Shown piece by piece: positions 12,688-25,353 of a DNA stretch of 64,000 nt (the stretch's first letter is position 1; each line of letters starts with the position of its first letter). Origin of the DNA: Malurus cyaneus samueli. Lineage: Eukaryota > Chordata > Aves > Passeriformes > Maluridae. Under the pieces are notes generated by a model, which was not told the DNA's origin, ran no database searches, and was given only the letters and a program-made list of their open reading frames with translations. The stretch spans positions 433,529 through 497,528 of the forward strand of contig CM019220.1 of the NCBI GenBank assembly GCA_009741485.1, in the 5' to 3' direction. The position numbers and the translations under genes were made by a program.

Positions 12688-15600
12688 CTATGTCTTTGGT
12701 GGTTAGGTTGTTTATTGTTGTAGAGTTGTTTGGTGGTTTTGGTGGGTGGATGTGTAAGATTGAGTAGTGTAACATGCTTTGCTGAGCGACGACTGTATGG
12801 GGGGGATGGTTTTCTTTCTGAGAGAAAGCTTGTTGTTGAATTTATCAGTGGTGAATCATGTACCCGCAAATTTCGGTGTCTTTTGTAGGCGGGATGGGGA
12901 CTGGTGCAGTCGGCTTTCAGCTTTGTAGGATGTGGGGAATCTTACACGTCCTCTCTGCGAGTGGGAGGTGGTTTTTATGATTATATTGGAGTGGTTTTTC
13001 TTGATTTGTGGTGTTTGAGTTGTGGTGGGAAGAGTTTTTAATTTTATGTGTTGATTTGATTCTGTTGATAAGGCTTGTGAGTTGACTGTCATAGGCAATT
13101 CACTCATCTGAGCAGGATGGGAGGTAAGGAACGATATTCTTCTACGGATTAATATTGTTGTGTTTCTTTTGCAACGGGAGGTTGTTAAAGGAGGATGTGG
13201 GTGAGGTTGTGCTCATTCGGGCTGAGGTACTACTTTAGAGTTGATTCTTATTTAGGACCGGCAATTAGGTGTGTGTGATATTTGCGGTGTGTGTGGTGGG
13301 GCTGTGCTGGGTGGTGGTTATATATGGCGCGGCGTTGTGTGTGTTTCGTAATCAGCTGTAGCCTTTGGAATTGTTTTAATTTTTCTTTTCTGTCGTTTTC
13401 TTTTTGATCAGTTATGGTTTCTGGTGGGGAGGGGTTGGTGGGTGGGGTCGTGATGCTTTTTTGGAAGTGGGGGGGTTGTTGATCTTATGGTGGTGGTCCG
13501 GTGGGACTTTTTTTTGGTGGGGTTTTTGCCTGACTGTGCTGTTTTCGTGGGGGTGAAGGCGGTAATGGGTGTGGTGGAGAGACATACGGCCGAATTATGC
13601 GTACAATTATCCGCCTAGATACTTGTGTTCTGTGTAAGTAGTTAGATTTTTTGCTTTTGGGAATGTTGGTTGGCACTTTGCCTGTAGTCTCCACCCAGTA
13701 ACCTGCCCTGACGTGGAGAAGGCATTGGAGAGCGGACTAAACGTCCTCGACTTAACAGTATGGTGGTTTGTGAGTGCATGGTTGTAGAATGGTGGGACTT
13801 GGCTTGTGGAGGGCACACAGAGGCTCCAGGGAAGTAGACAATTCCCTAGATGTTACTCTGAGAGGGTGTGTATTTGAGGTTGCAGGTAGGTGGTAAATTG
13901 TTTGGTGTGAACAATGCTCTCTAGTTGAGTGACCATATCACTCCAGGGCATGATGTAGTTGTGAATATAGTGTTTTCTCGTGCCCTTCTGGGCAAGTGTT
14001 CCATGTTTTCTTATTGGACTTTTATATCAATCTTAATTTCTTCGGAATTGGGCTTTTTGTTTTATGTTTTGGTATTGATGTCTTTCCGGTGCTGAGAGTG
14101 CTGGTTCTTGGTCTTTTTGGTGGTTGCCTTTGCGCTTGTTTGTTTTCTGGTCTGACTTATTGATTGTTTCCCAGGTCTTTTCATGTGTTGAGTTGCGGTT
14201 TCTTGGCAGGTGTAGGGTATTATGTGTTGTTAGTAGGGGGAGTTCTTGGACTGTGCTGGGCTATATGATCGTAGTGCGCACATTGGGGGACCAATGGCGA
14301 TGTCTCTCGTTCTTGAGTTAAGATGGCGCGTTCTGGTCTTTGCTTGCAGTGCCGGTGGTTTGTGGGTTGTTTGTGGGGAGGGTTGGATGTGTTGTATGTG
14401 TTTATGCGTGTTGGTTTGCATAGCTGGCTTGTGCTTTTTAGAAAGATTGATGGATGGAATATTAATGAGTGGTAAGGTAGGAAAGATTGTATTTGGTTTG
14501 GAGAATTGTTTTGGGGGTATTACTGTTTTTTATTTGTGTGTTGGGGGTGGTATTGTTCGGGTGGTTTTCGTCTTGGTTTTTGATTTTGTTGTTGGTTTGG
14601 TTTTGTTTTGTTTATGGTCCTTTTTTTTCGCTGGTGGGAGGCCGGGGTGGATGTGGTTTTTTGGACTGGGGTGGCCGCCTCTGTGATTTTTTAGGTTGTT
14701 CTTGTTTGCTCTTGGCGTCATTTTTTTGTTCGGCTTAGTTCGGTGGGCGTTGTGGGGCTTATGGTTCTTTTGGTCCCGCGTTGGAGTTTTGTTTTATTCA
14801 TATAGATGAATTTGTGGTGGTTTTGTTGTTAGGTAGTGCACGTTGGTGGAGTGGCGACCTCTCAGTGTTAGATTCATCCCAAGATGTGTGCTGAGGAAGT
14901 GGGTGGTTCGATTGGGCTGGGGCTGGGAACCCTGTTTGTGGGTGTCATATTATAATCCGCAGTTGAATTTGTTTCGTGAGGTGTTTATAGGTGGGGTCAT
15001 TGCTTGTGGCAATCCAGTGCTTAGATGGACTGGGTGGAGATCTGGTGATTTTTGGTTGTTGTTTTGGGGTTTTTATTTAGTTTGTTGGTGTGGCGGAGCG
15101 ATTCCCTATGCAGAATTGTATTGGTGTTGTGAGGTGTGTGGGAGGTTGGCCTTACTGAGCTTTGCAATCAAGGAATTTTTAATTTGTGCTTCGTTGCTGG
15201 AGGGGGATATGCCATTCGCGAGATGGTTGGTTGGTGTGAGTCGTAAGTTGCTGCAGACTTTGCCAGGTTCAGTAGGGTGTCGGCTTTGGGATGGATGTCA
15301 AGTAAGGAATGGGGGGGAGTTTTTTTTGTGTTGTTTTTCTTTTGCTTTTGGGTTCTGGGTTGGACGACTTTGAGTGCTGGGAAGTGTCTGGTTTTTTTTC
15401 TGTTGCGGGAGGATGGTGGATTGTTGGTTTGCAGCTGTGAGTTGGGGCACTGATTAGCGGTGTGCCCAGGGTTGTGTATAGCAGTGGCGTCTTTTTGTTT
15501 GGTGATGTTTTGGGGGAGTCGGCACTGACTTAGTGCAGATCACATCTACTAATGGGAAGTCAGTCTTTCATCTATTAAGTATGTGTGTGAGTGTTTTAGG

Positions 15601-16612
15601 ATAGTGTCTGAGCTGGCGTTGGCGTACAGAGCCCTTCAGGTGGTTTGAGACGATGTTTCACCAAATTGTTGTGTTGGGAGTGTTAGGGTGGTGGGGTTTT
15701 TTTGGGTTGGTGTGGTCGTTTTGGTGCTGTTGATGGGTGCTGGGATGTTTGGGTTGGTCATTGTATGTGGGTTGTTGTTGTTTGTTCGATTGTGGGTGGG
15801 TTGGTTTTTTGAGGTTTGGTGTGTATATTTGTCTTTGTTAGTTGAGCTTGATGACTGGCTGGGTGGCATCTGCACGCTGGATGCTGGTATGGAGTATACT
15901 ATCTCCTTCTAGTAAATGGTTTTGTGAGGGTTGGGATGATGGCAGCTCTGTTGTCTGCGTGTGTCTGACTGAATCCTTCGATGGATATCATCGGGGCTCA
16001 ATAGTTTTTGTGGTTGGGCGTTATTTTGGAGGGAGTGGCATGACTGGCTGATGGGCTATGCGACCCGGTGCAGCTGAGAGGTGTGATCGCTTCTAAGAAA
16101 TTGTTGGCGTGAAAAGTAGTTGTTATTGGGGGCACTTGCTTGGGTCTTTGGTGACATTCTTTTGAGGAGGGTGGTAAACGCTTTCTTTTCTCTCCTGGCC
16201 ATTTGGTTTTTTACTTTGGTTGGTATTGATTGGTTTAAATCCTTCCAAATTTGTAGTATGAAGAGGGGCTGAGGTTGTCGGATCTGCTGGTCAGCTACGA
16301 CAGGTGGTGGTTATTGTTAGCTATTGTTCCGTGCCAGGAATGGGGGTGTGTGTTTGAAGTGGGTGGCCGTGCTTTGCCTTGGCCACACTTGAGGGGATTG
16401 AAAACCAGGGGCCTCTCTTTTTTCCCAGTTTTTGGATTGTGTAGTGAAAGGTTAGTGCTCTACTTGGCTTGTCATCTTTACTGACTATTGAGGGTTGGAA
16501 CATTTTTTCCTCTGCCGAGTTTTGAGAATTGATTTTGGGTTGTTTTTGGGATGTTTGTTTGGTGTGTGGAGGGGGAGGGTGGGTCGATTCTGTCTGGCGA
16601 TGCGTCTCTTTC
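12688..16612. other. G/T-dominated segment interrupting the 45-bp array
   Basis: About 3.9 kb in which the plus strand is visibly dominated by G and T, unlike everything around it. It has no tandem period I can see, no recognisable transposon ends and no credible gene. The longest open frame (14843-15373) has a low-complexity Trp/Gly/Val/Leu/Phe composition typical of G/T-rich DNA. The flanks are two halves of one repeat unit: the array stops after CCCAAATT at 12687 and resumes with TTGTGTGAGGAGTGG at 16613. It could be a real insertion or a low-quality assembly patch. Confidence 0.7.
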
Positions 16613-16700
16613 TTGTGTGAGGAGTGGCACTGCCTGGCACACACGGGCACAAGGCAGCAAATGCTGCAGCTGCTGGGCACACACAGGAGGGACACTGCTG
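16613..16700. repeat. 45-bp minisatellite, right remnant
   Basis: The sequence resumes in the middle of a unit (TTGTGTGAGGAGTGGCACTG, then CCTGGCACACAC) and decays within about 90 bases into related GGGCACACACAGGAGGGACA-like sequence. It has the same orientation and phase as the left part of the array. Confidence 0.8.
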
Positions 16701-19700
16701 CTGCTGCCTCTGCTCACTGCCAGAGCAAACAGCTTCTGCAGCACCTTCAACTGCTTCCCAAAGGATGCAGATCCATCAGCTGTCTCCAATTTCAGCATCC
16801 AGAAAACTGAAAAAGCTCACAAACACACCCCCAAAATTGGATCACCTGGCCAAAACATGAAATATACTTAAAGGAAACAAATTATGATTACTTACTGGAC
16901 ACAAAGCATAAATAAATTCATCAAAATAAGCATCACTATACTAGACTACAATGTTGAATGTCATCTGGGAAGGGTGAAGCTTTTTTTTTTAAACATTTGC
17001 TCTGTGTGCTTATAATACCAGTGACTGGATACCCGTCATGCTCTACAGACAGAAGCTACATGCCAGTTCTCAACACGTCTAGCAGCATCCAAAAGACTGG
17101 ACTGAAAGACCATGGTTAATGACAGCCCCCTGAACACTGCTCAAGATTTTTTTAAATAAGGAAGTATCTCCTAAAATTCAGCCACAAGATCGCGAGAAGA
17201 AACAACTAAATGCAATATGAGAAAACACTCTTCCCTCCTCACTTGTCTGCATGAGCTGATACAGACATGATCCACAAGAGCAAAGGCTTTTCTGAGATCA
17301 AGAAACAGCCCTGATAACCAGACACAGTGAGTGAAGAAAACAGCACTTCATCTGGGGAGAGCTGCTTTCACTGCCTTCAAATGCATTCAGAGTGCCATTC
17401 TATGTGTCACACAGAAAAGTTTCAACATTTCCCTTTTCTAGCAAATTCAAGATCCTTTAGCTGAACTAAAGGATTTCAAACTAGACTAGATTTCAAACAA
17501 GAGGAATATACAATACTTAAAGGAGCAAAGTATTACTGATGTAACAGAAATCAAGACATAAGTAAAAAATCCTTTAGAATTACTACATTTTGGGTATGAA
17601 TATCTAGCATTTTATAATAAACTCCATGAATGTATCTCCATTCATGAAACTACTAAATCATGAATGAACAGACATTTGAACAGGACAGTGTTGTAACTCT
17701 TTTTTTAAGACAGACCTTCTGATGAGATATATTCATGTTATGATTCAAATGTATAAATGGAAATTATAAAGCATACCTTGGAGAGCTCTGACCCTGATCC
17801 TTCATGCCCACAACCAGGTAGCAAGTGGCATATATAATGTTTCCAACAGGCTCTATTCAGCCAGACCCACTGAAGTTACACAGTTATTATTGAAATATTT
17901 TTATGAAATGCCCTAAACAATTATGGTCTTTACCCTTTGCAGGTGTTTCTTATGCAGAAAAATCAACATAGATACAAAACTGACAGACTACAGAGCATTT
18001 GTGCCATTTGCTCCTCACTCAATTATCTAACTATTAATAAACTTACCTATGAGATATTCCACATTTTTCCTCTCTCATCTGGCCCCATGAAAGCAATGCA
18101 GCAGTTTAACAAGAGACTGCAAATGAACAGCAAGGTTTCCAGTTTGCTTTTCACTTCTGAAGTGGAATTATGCCCTGAAGCACTATTAAAATACAAAAAA
18201 AGGTGAAAGATGAGGAAGTGTGAGAAAAAACTCATTATCACGTTAGCTGTTAGAATGTGCTTTTGCAGTAGCTTTTTCCCACCAGTCTGGATCTAGATTT
18301 GATTTCCCAGATACCACAGATTTACCTGCAATCACCTAGTTTTCTGCTCTGTTACTCTTTTACCAAGCTGCTGATTATTTTGACCAGTGTCCTTCAGGAC
18401 TGCCAACAGGGGAAAAGATGGTCACTTCACCTGACTGCTGTCCAAAAACCCTGGGCAGGTGCCAGACCCTGCAAAAAAGCCTCTTTATCACTGTTTCAGA
18501 GATTACTGTCCCCCACCTATTTGCCAGGGTTTCCTAAAGCACTGAGGAAAGTGCTCTTCACTGAAGCAGATGGAGAGCACTCCCAAGCAGAGGAATTATT
18601 CACTTCAAAGGTGGTAAGCACCTGTTTGAGCCAAGCCCAATCAGGCAGATGGAGAACCACAAGTGGAAACACCTGAAAATCTAAATTAACTGAAAAACAG
18701 CTGACCACAGCAGAGGCTTTTCAGCCTTTCTGTTCCCATTCTGCTGAGACCCTCCAGAGAAAATGCTAACACCACTGCCTTCTACCCTTCTCTACCAAGT
18801 TTTCCCCTTCTTCAGTTATGACTTACAAAACGAGAACAAACTAATCCCGACAAAACCCTAAACCAAAGCCACTTCTCATTCCTACTGAATTTATCCCTGT
18901 CATTCAGACTTCCTTCTGAACCTCATCCCTCTAGCTCTTTCACTGACAAGACCCCATCAAGTTCTTCCAAAGATGAAATGTGTTCTGGTCTCATCTCATT
19001 TAGCCGAACTCTATGCTCACCAGGGCAGTTTTCTCCCTTCAATTTCATCTTTAGGTATCACAGAAGCAAATTACCCTCAACCATTTCAGTGATTTTTATT
19101 TCTAAATTCAATTAATTATTTTTCCTCTCCTCTGGCTTTGCCAGACAGGGATCACTGTCCATAGATTAGGCTGCAACCCAATTTTTTGCCTCAGGGACAC
19201 AAAGGTGGAGGGTGGCTGTATTGAGAATGGGATAAACAAGGGTGGGGGAGGCTTCTTCCCATTAAAAAGGTTTCCAAAAAAAATGTTGCCCCTTCTCTAA
19301 ATTGAAGGCCAGTATTTAGAGAGGCATTTTAGAATTAAGTAAGGCCAGGAGGTTTAAAAAGAAGTGCTAAGGAAACACCAGGTACAGCATTCCAGCCAGC
19401 AATCCCTAGGAACCACAGACATCATGGAGTGTTGGCACTGAGGCAGAGGTGAACAAAGGAAAATGAAATTTATAGTCTTTCTTGCCTTGTTTATAACGGC
19501 CACTTTCCATCTCTCTCCATCCTCCCCTCCCATGGTCAGCACAGAAAGAAGTGACAACCCCCTACTTGATTTATGAAAAGTCAAAACACCTGCAAGAAAA
19601 CCCATCACGTTCCAGCTGGCAGAAGTGACATCCCCCAACACCAAATAACGAGAACATCAACAGATTAAAACTAGATGAAAAATAGGTAGAAACCTCCAAT

Positions 19701-20185
19701 TCAGCTTTACTAGCAATCAGAAAACTGAACTGAAGAACAAGATCATGTTAACAAAAATTCTGACTCAACTCACAGCTATTAAGTCTTATTTTACCGAATA
19801 GTTGTATGCTTAGGCTATCACAGCTCTGTCCTCTCCAGAGAGCACAAAAGATGAGGAATACAGAAATAAAATGACTGTTTTCTCAGCTGTCCTAGATACA
19901 GCCCTAATTTCAGATGAACATCAACAAGCTGCTTGTAAAACACCACCACGTAACTCCAGCCAGCCACAAGCAAACACAAGCAGAATGAGCCACGTTCCAT
20001 GGCACAGAGTGCACTCAAACAGCCCCATGAGCAAACCCTGCTCCTGCAGCCCAGCCCCAGAATGGCTTCAACCCTTGAATGGGTTCAACCCTCTGCCACT
20101 GCACCACAGCAAACCCACCCTGCACCTCCTGAGCCACTGGGGACAGAAACAGTGCACTACGGTGAAACTGGGGCAGCCAGCACCT

Positions 20186-20580
20186 GGGAACTGGGAATGA
20201 GCCCAGTGTTCACTGGGAACCTGGGAATGAGCCCCAATATTCACTGGGAACCTGGGAATGACCCCAATATTCACTGTGAATGACCCCAATATTCACTGGG
20301 AACCTGGGAATGACCCCAATATTCACTGTGAATGACCCCAATATTCACTGGGAACCTGGGAATGAGCCCAATGTTCACTGGGAACCTGGGAATGAGCCCC
20401 AGTATTCACTGGGAACCTGTGAATGACCCCAATATTCACTGGGAACCTGGGAATGACCCCAATATTCACTGGGAACCTGGGAATGAGCCCCAGTATTCAC
20501 TGGGAACCTGGGAATGAGCCCAATATTCACTGGGAACCTGGGAATGACCCCAATATTCACTGTGAATGACCCCAATATTC
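20186..20580. repeat. 30-bp tandem repeat (about 13-14 units)
   Basis: The unit is approximately CCTGGGAATGACCCCAATAT plus TCACTGGGAA. Full 30-base units are mixed with shortened 22-base units in which GTGAATGACCCCAATATTCA follows directly. Variation is mainly GACCCC versus GAGCCC and AATATT versus AGTATT or AGTGTT. Peptides such as GNDPNIHWEP on plus and GVIPRFPVNI on minus come from the repeat. Confidence 0.92.
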
Positions 20581-23500
20581 CCACAGACTGCATCTCTGCA
20601 CTGTTCAGGCATCCTGCAGTTTCCAGTACAGCCACTCCAAGAGTTGTGGGGTCCCACGTGTCTCAGCCAAGGCCCAGTACCAGCCAGCACGGCTCAGTCT
20701 TTGCCACCTGGATTTAAGCCAGCTTCTTCTGCTTCTGTCAAGCTATAGTTACTGTTAAAGAACCACCACATCAAGAAAGCTAGGGTGGGGGTACAGATGT
20801 GAAGCCTTCTTCCATCATTTTTTCATCCACACAAACAAATTCACAGTAAGCACAGATTATTTTCCCTACAGAATTACTCTAAGCAACAACAGGAAAGCAG
20901 ACCAGGCAAAATCTTGGTGAGTTTTCAGAGCCCTGATCCACTCCTTGCCCAGGCACTGCCTGGCCACAGTCCCTGTACAAGAGGAGACCAAAAGCACCCA
21001 GTTTGAGTGAAGCACAAAACTCCTGACAGCAAACCTGTGCTCCAGTTCAGCCTCTCCTTCCTGTAGCAAGCAGGAGAGGGACAGGTCTGGGGAGTGCCCA
21101 AATACAGCCCAGAGATCATCATCTCATGAGCTCTGGAGTCTGATACACAGATAAATAATCTAGTCACTTAAGCATGCTGAAATAGCTTTACAAAACTTCT
21201 CAAGTACAAATGAATACTGAAGGATTAACTCAGTCATGCTAAACAACGAATTTTAAAGGGAAAGCATAGTAGGAGACAGCAGAGTATGCAGACACATTAA
21301 CATCAGACCACACAATAGATATTCTGTATTAATGAGCAACTGATCCCTTTATTTGCTTCCCTTCAGGATAAGATCAGTGAGATTAAGGCTCCACAAAATA
21401 AACTTAAAGGCACTTGTCAAACTAAAGTTAAACACAAAACCAAATGCAGTGAGGATCATGGACTGTTTCAGAGGCTGCTTCTGGGGTTTTTCCAGTAAGG
21501 TGCTACACCATACCTTCAATATTCAGAAGTCAGTTTTCTAACAGTGGTGCTTCCTTGTGGTGGTGCAAACTCCCACCCCTTTCCAAAAATGCCTTTTTTG
21601 GGGGGATTTCAAGCACACTCATTTGGGACAATCCTGTACACAAAGATACTGTTAAGAAATAAGACCTTACACATTTGTGTGTTTGTTAGGCCACATTTTT
21701 TTCCACTGTCACAGCTTTGTGATAAAAGACTCTCCAATCTTCACATCAAGTCTTGAGAGCTGAAAGCAACCAAAAGACACAAACTAAGCCAGTTTTCTCA
21801 AACTTCCCCACACCCAAAACCTAAAGCTGACCTTTCTCTGTTTTTCTGGAAAACATAAAGATCTGGCTCCTGACAGAGCTTGAAACACCACTTTTTAGTC
21901 AAAACAGCATCTCTACAGATAAACCTTAATTTTAAAACCATGGATATAAATGATAATTTACAGACATTTATGGGTGTCATTACAAATAACCAATAGATCA
22001 GGCCTGATGTTCTCATATGCACAAAAGTTTGAAGGCTTGCAAAATCATCTTTCACCTTCAAAGAAAGGTTTAATCTCGATAAGAGGAAGAAGTTCAGCTA
22101 AAGAAAAACAGAGCACCTCTGCTAAGACTACTTAGCTGCCTTCAGACATATAATTCAGATCACAAAAGTTGCCATGGCATCAACTTGAGGACTGTAGTTA
22201 GAGACACAAAATGTATTTTTCCTACAGACACTTATGGGAAGCAGAGCAACTTTGGCCATGAACCAAATATGTTTTGGCTCTAAAGCAGATGTAATTCATC
22301 ACCATTTGGCTATCCCCATGGTTAGCTACACGGAGAAAGCAAAGCAACCAGCACTCCAGTGCATCCAGGTAAATGAAGTTCTAGATACACTACCCCAGCA
22401 GGGGCAAAGAGAAACTGTATTCGTGTTTACCTTGCTTTTTGGCATTATTTAACAGTCTTCTAAGTCTTCATTTTTTATTATTTTGCTGGCTGTCTGGTGC
22501 TTTTGCTAAGTTCTTATTAGTGCTTTTTATTATTCTTTGTTATAGCATCTACTTGTTTACTTTCTTCAGAATTTTTTCTGATTTATGCTCCTTGGTGATT
22601 TTATACGTACTAAACCAGCTGGCTGGACTACATCTAACTGTATGTTGTTAATATCCTACATAAAAGCTTACAACAATATATGGAAAGGCTATTATTGATA
22701 ATATATTGAAAGCTATTACATTGTGTATTAATAATATATGAAAGAAGTTTATAGAAAGTTTTCAATCATAGGCTTCAAAAGCATCTTGTCACTGTCACAT
22801 AAATGATGTGACATCTCCCTTTCTTTACTCTTTTGTGAATTTTTTCACAATTTCATATGGTGATATTAACACTTATTTCTGAAAATATGTTTTTTTAAAA
22901 TTTTATTTGTAATCATTATTTTTTTAATCATGATATGAAGTTGTTGTTCATTTGCATTACTATAGAATACACTGATCATACATGTACAGAGGATGATTAG
23001 TTCTAAAAATAAAATTCTTGTAAATAGTTGTTTTAGCTAATTAAAATTTGGAAGCCAGGATGTAAGTGTTAAGCACTTTTGCATGTTGCTAGATTGTATG
23101 GATGTCTGTGGCTATTTGCTCTGATTGATCTCCATGAGCACAGTAACAGTATTCACCAGCGTGCAAACTCCTCTCATCTGTGCTGTAATCATGGGTCTGG
23201 CATACAAATAGTTATGTCATTGTTTTGAGGGGACAAGCAAAGATATATTGGACCAGACCCATCTTAGTCTAATTGTTGGTGCTGTCAAAACAGCTAAGAT
23301 TAGGCCTTGTAAATTTTATTTCTATATAAATAACAGATTGATTAATAAGTGTTAACTCAAAAGGAGGTGTTTTTATAGGGGAACTTGGCTTCTCACATTG
23401 GTGCTTATGTTCATACAGGGAATATGGGCTTAACTCAGTCCAATTGCTAGAGGGTACTCTCAGCAACAGGCAGCATAACCGTTGTACTTTTTTAAACAAC

Positions 23501-24289
23501 TAATAATGTTTTATTCTTGTACGGTTAGTTATGGATTTAAGCAAAGTTACATCATTATTAGTATTAAAAGTTACAGTAAGTAACTTTTATACAGTATAAA
23601 GTAACAAAGTACAAAAATCTATTTCTATTTTCTGACTGAGCTTTAGTTTCAGTTCTTTAGCATCAATAGAGGCAGGGGCACAGAGCAGGGAACACGGGCA
23701 GGAGACACATTGTGCATCACACCCAAGCAGATCCAAACCTCCTTCTTTGCCCCGGGGCTCACCCTCACAGTCACCAGAAAGATGTCACCCGTCACATTCT
23801 ATTTCTGAAAACCGTAATTCAGGACCCAGTCTCCCATACAACAAATATGCATTATGAGGCTCCGGCAAACAAGTACCGAGAAATCAGAAAGCTTTACAAA
23901 ATATGTTTTAAAATACACCATTACTATACATTATTAGTAACTCACATATTAAAATCTAATCAAGTTATCGTTTCATTATTTTATTCTTGAGATCACAGCA
24001 GGAACACTGACGACCCTAAGGGCTGGACCTTCTGTTCCAGCCGTCAGAACAAGGTCGCTGCCCCAGAATCGCGATGTCCCGCACCCCACTGCAGCCTGTG
24101 CCTGTGCACGGCCGAACCCCACACGGCTCTGCCCGGGCCGTGTGCCTGCTCTCGGCAGCTCTTCCCCATCCTCCGACACCAAAACCAAACACCACCAACA
24201 AACCAAGTTTTCCAGAAAGCGGCATTCCTCCCCTCTCTCCCCCAGTCTTTACTATTAAAGGCATGAAAACCTCCCCAACCACAGAAATA

Positions 24290-25090
24290 TGACAGGGCGG
24301 GCCGGGGAGGCGGAAATCCCGGCCGGGCCCCGCCCCGGCAGCGCCTCCGCGGACCCCGGCGCCCGGCCCGCCGAGCCCGGCCACCCCGGGCCGAGAGACG
24401 ACCCGGCCGAGAGCACCCGGCCGAGAGCACCCCGGTACACCGCCCGGGCCGAGAGCACTCCGCCACCCGGGCGGCGCCTCCACGCCCTGCCGTGTCCCGG
24501 CCCCGGCCCCCCAGCCCCAGCCTCAGCCCGGCCCCGCCCCAGCTCAGCCCCCCAGCCCCAGCCCAGCTCCCGCCCCGGCCCCAGCCCGCCCCAGCCGCCC
24601 CGGCCCCGGCCCCAGCCCCCCCCGCGTCCCGGTCCCGGCCCGTGCCTGCCCGACATGCCCGCACACGCTCCTCGGCAGAAAGTTTTACCGGCGGCTCCGC
24701 GCTCCCGACCCCGCGCGGCCCCCGGCCCGGCCGGGCGGGGCGAAGGACAGAGGGAGAAGGGGAGCCAGGAGGTCTAGCAGCGCGGGCCCAGCCCCTCGCC
24801 TCGGGCTCCGCGGCGCGGCCCAGCCCGGGCTGCTGAGGGCTGGCAGGCGCGTCGGCGGGATGAGCTCACGGGAGGCGGGCGGGCCGGGCTGGGGCGGAGC
24901 GGGCCGGCCCGGAGCGCTGAGTGAAGGCAGCGGTGCTTCTCGGCAGATGGAGGTTCCGCTCCACAAACACCGACCGCGAGGCTCCGCAGAGCCGGGCCCG
25001 AGCCGGGGCAGCGTGTGCTGTTCGGACATTCCGTGCGCCCTGTTCCGCTCCCGAGAGCCCACAGGCACCGCTCGGGGCTGCCGTACCCGA
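24290..25090 (-). promoter_or_regulatory. TANC1: CpG island, probable TANC1 promoter
   Basis: A sharp G+C-rich block with many CpG dinucleotides stands out from A/T-rich surroundings. It lies about 15 kb upstream of the TANC1 start exon and downstream of DAPL1, where a TANC1 promoter and non-coding first exon are expected. I cannot fix the transcription start or the first donor from sequence alone. The long GC-rich open frames here (for example 24044-24664 on minus) are typical CpG-island artefacts. A divergent non-coding transcript is also possible. Confidence 0.65.
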
Positions 25091-25215
25091 GGCCATCCAC
25101 TGCCACCAAAGCAGTCCTACTTCCTGAAAGTAATCGCATCGGAGCTTATAACAGCTGCATACGGCAAAAGATGAGTGGAATATAAGTAATAAAAATACTA
25201 TAAATAATAACGACA

Positions 25216-25353
25216 GATCTGGAACAGATTGCCCAGAGATGTTGTGGGGTCTCCATCCACAGGTGGTTGTATTCAAGAAGCGTCGGGACACAGTTCTGTG
25301 CCATGTGCTCTGAGATGGCCCTGGCTGAGCACAGAGCTGACCCATTCTGTGAA
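25216..25353 (+). mobile_element. CR1-type LINE, 3' end fragment
   Basis: The segment carries the typical CR1 3' end: GGAACAGATTGCCCAGAGAT, then a GTTGTGGGGTCTCCATCC block, a TATTCAAGAAGCGTCGGGAC block and a terminal CCATTCTGTGA. CR1 elements in birds end in an ATTCTGTG-type repeat and are usually 5'-truncated, as here. It is a short old fragment with no reading frame left. It sits just outside the CpG island and supports a sauropsid origin for the window. Confidence 0.75.

Larger units (their letters stand above)
9160..24290 (-). other. TANC1: TANC1 5' intron region
   Basis: This is the DNA between the TANC1 start exon and the upstream CpG island. I could not identify non-coding 5' UTR exons, which would need transcript data. 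Apart from the arrays listed separately (10221-12687, 12688-16612, 16613-16700 and 20186-20580), the sequence from 9160 to 10220, 16700 to 20185 and 20580 to 24000 is ordinary intronic DNA. I see no convincing gene or transposon in it. Confidence 0.55.

Noticed and set aside
10055..12869. Long overlapping open frames on both strands through the 45-bp array (up to 408 codons)
   Set aside because: The 45-base unit is a multiple of three and lacks stops in several frames. The peptides are simple repeats interrupted by frame changes, with no conserved domain or splice logic.
14843..15373. 176-codon open frame in the G/T-rich block
   Set aside because: Its composition (Trp, Gly, Val, Leu, Phe) is what G/T-rich DNA gives by chance. 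I see no domain, and the block may be an assembly artefact.
24044..24777. GC-rich open frames of 130-200 codons on both strands of the CpG island
   Set aside because: Stop codons are rare in such GC-rich DNA. The peptides are low-complexity Gly/Ala/Arg or Pro/Ala sequences without known domains.
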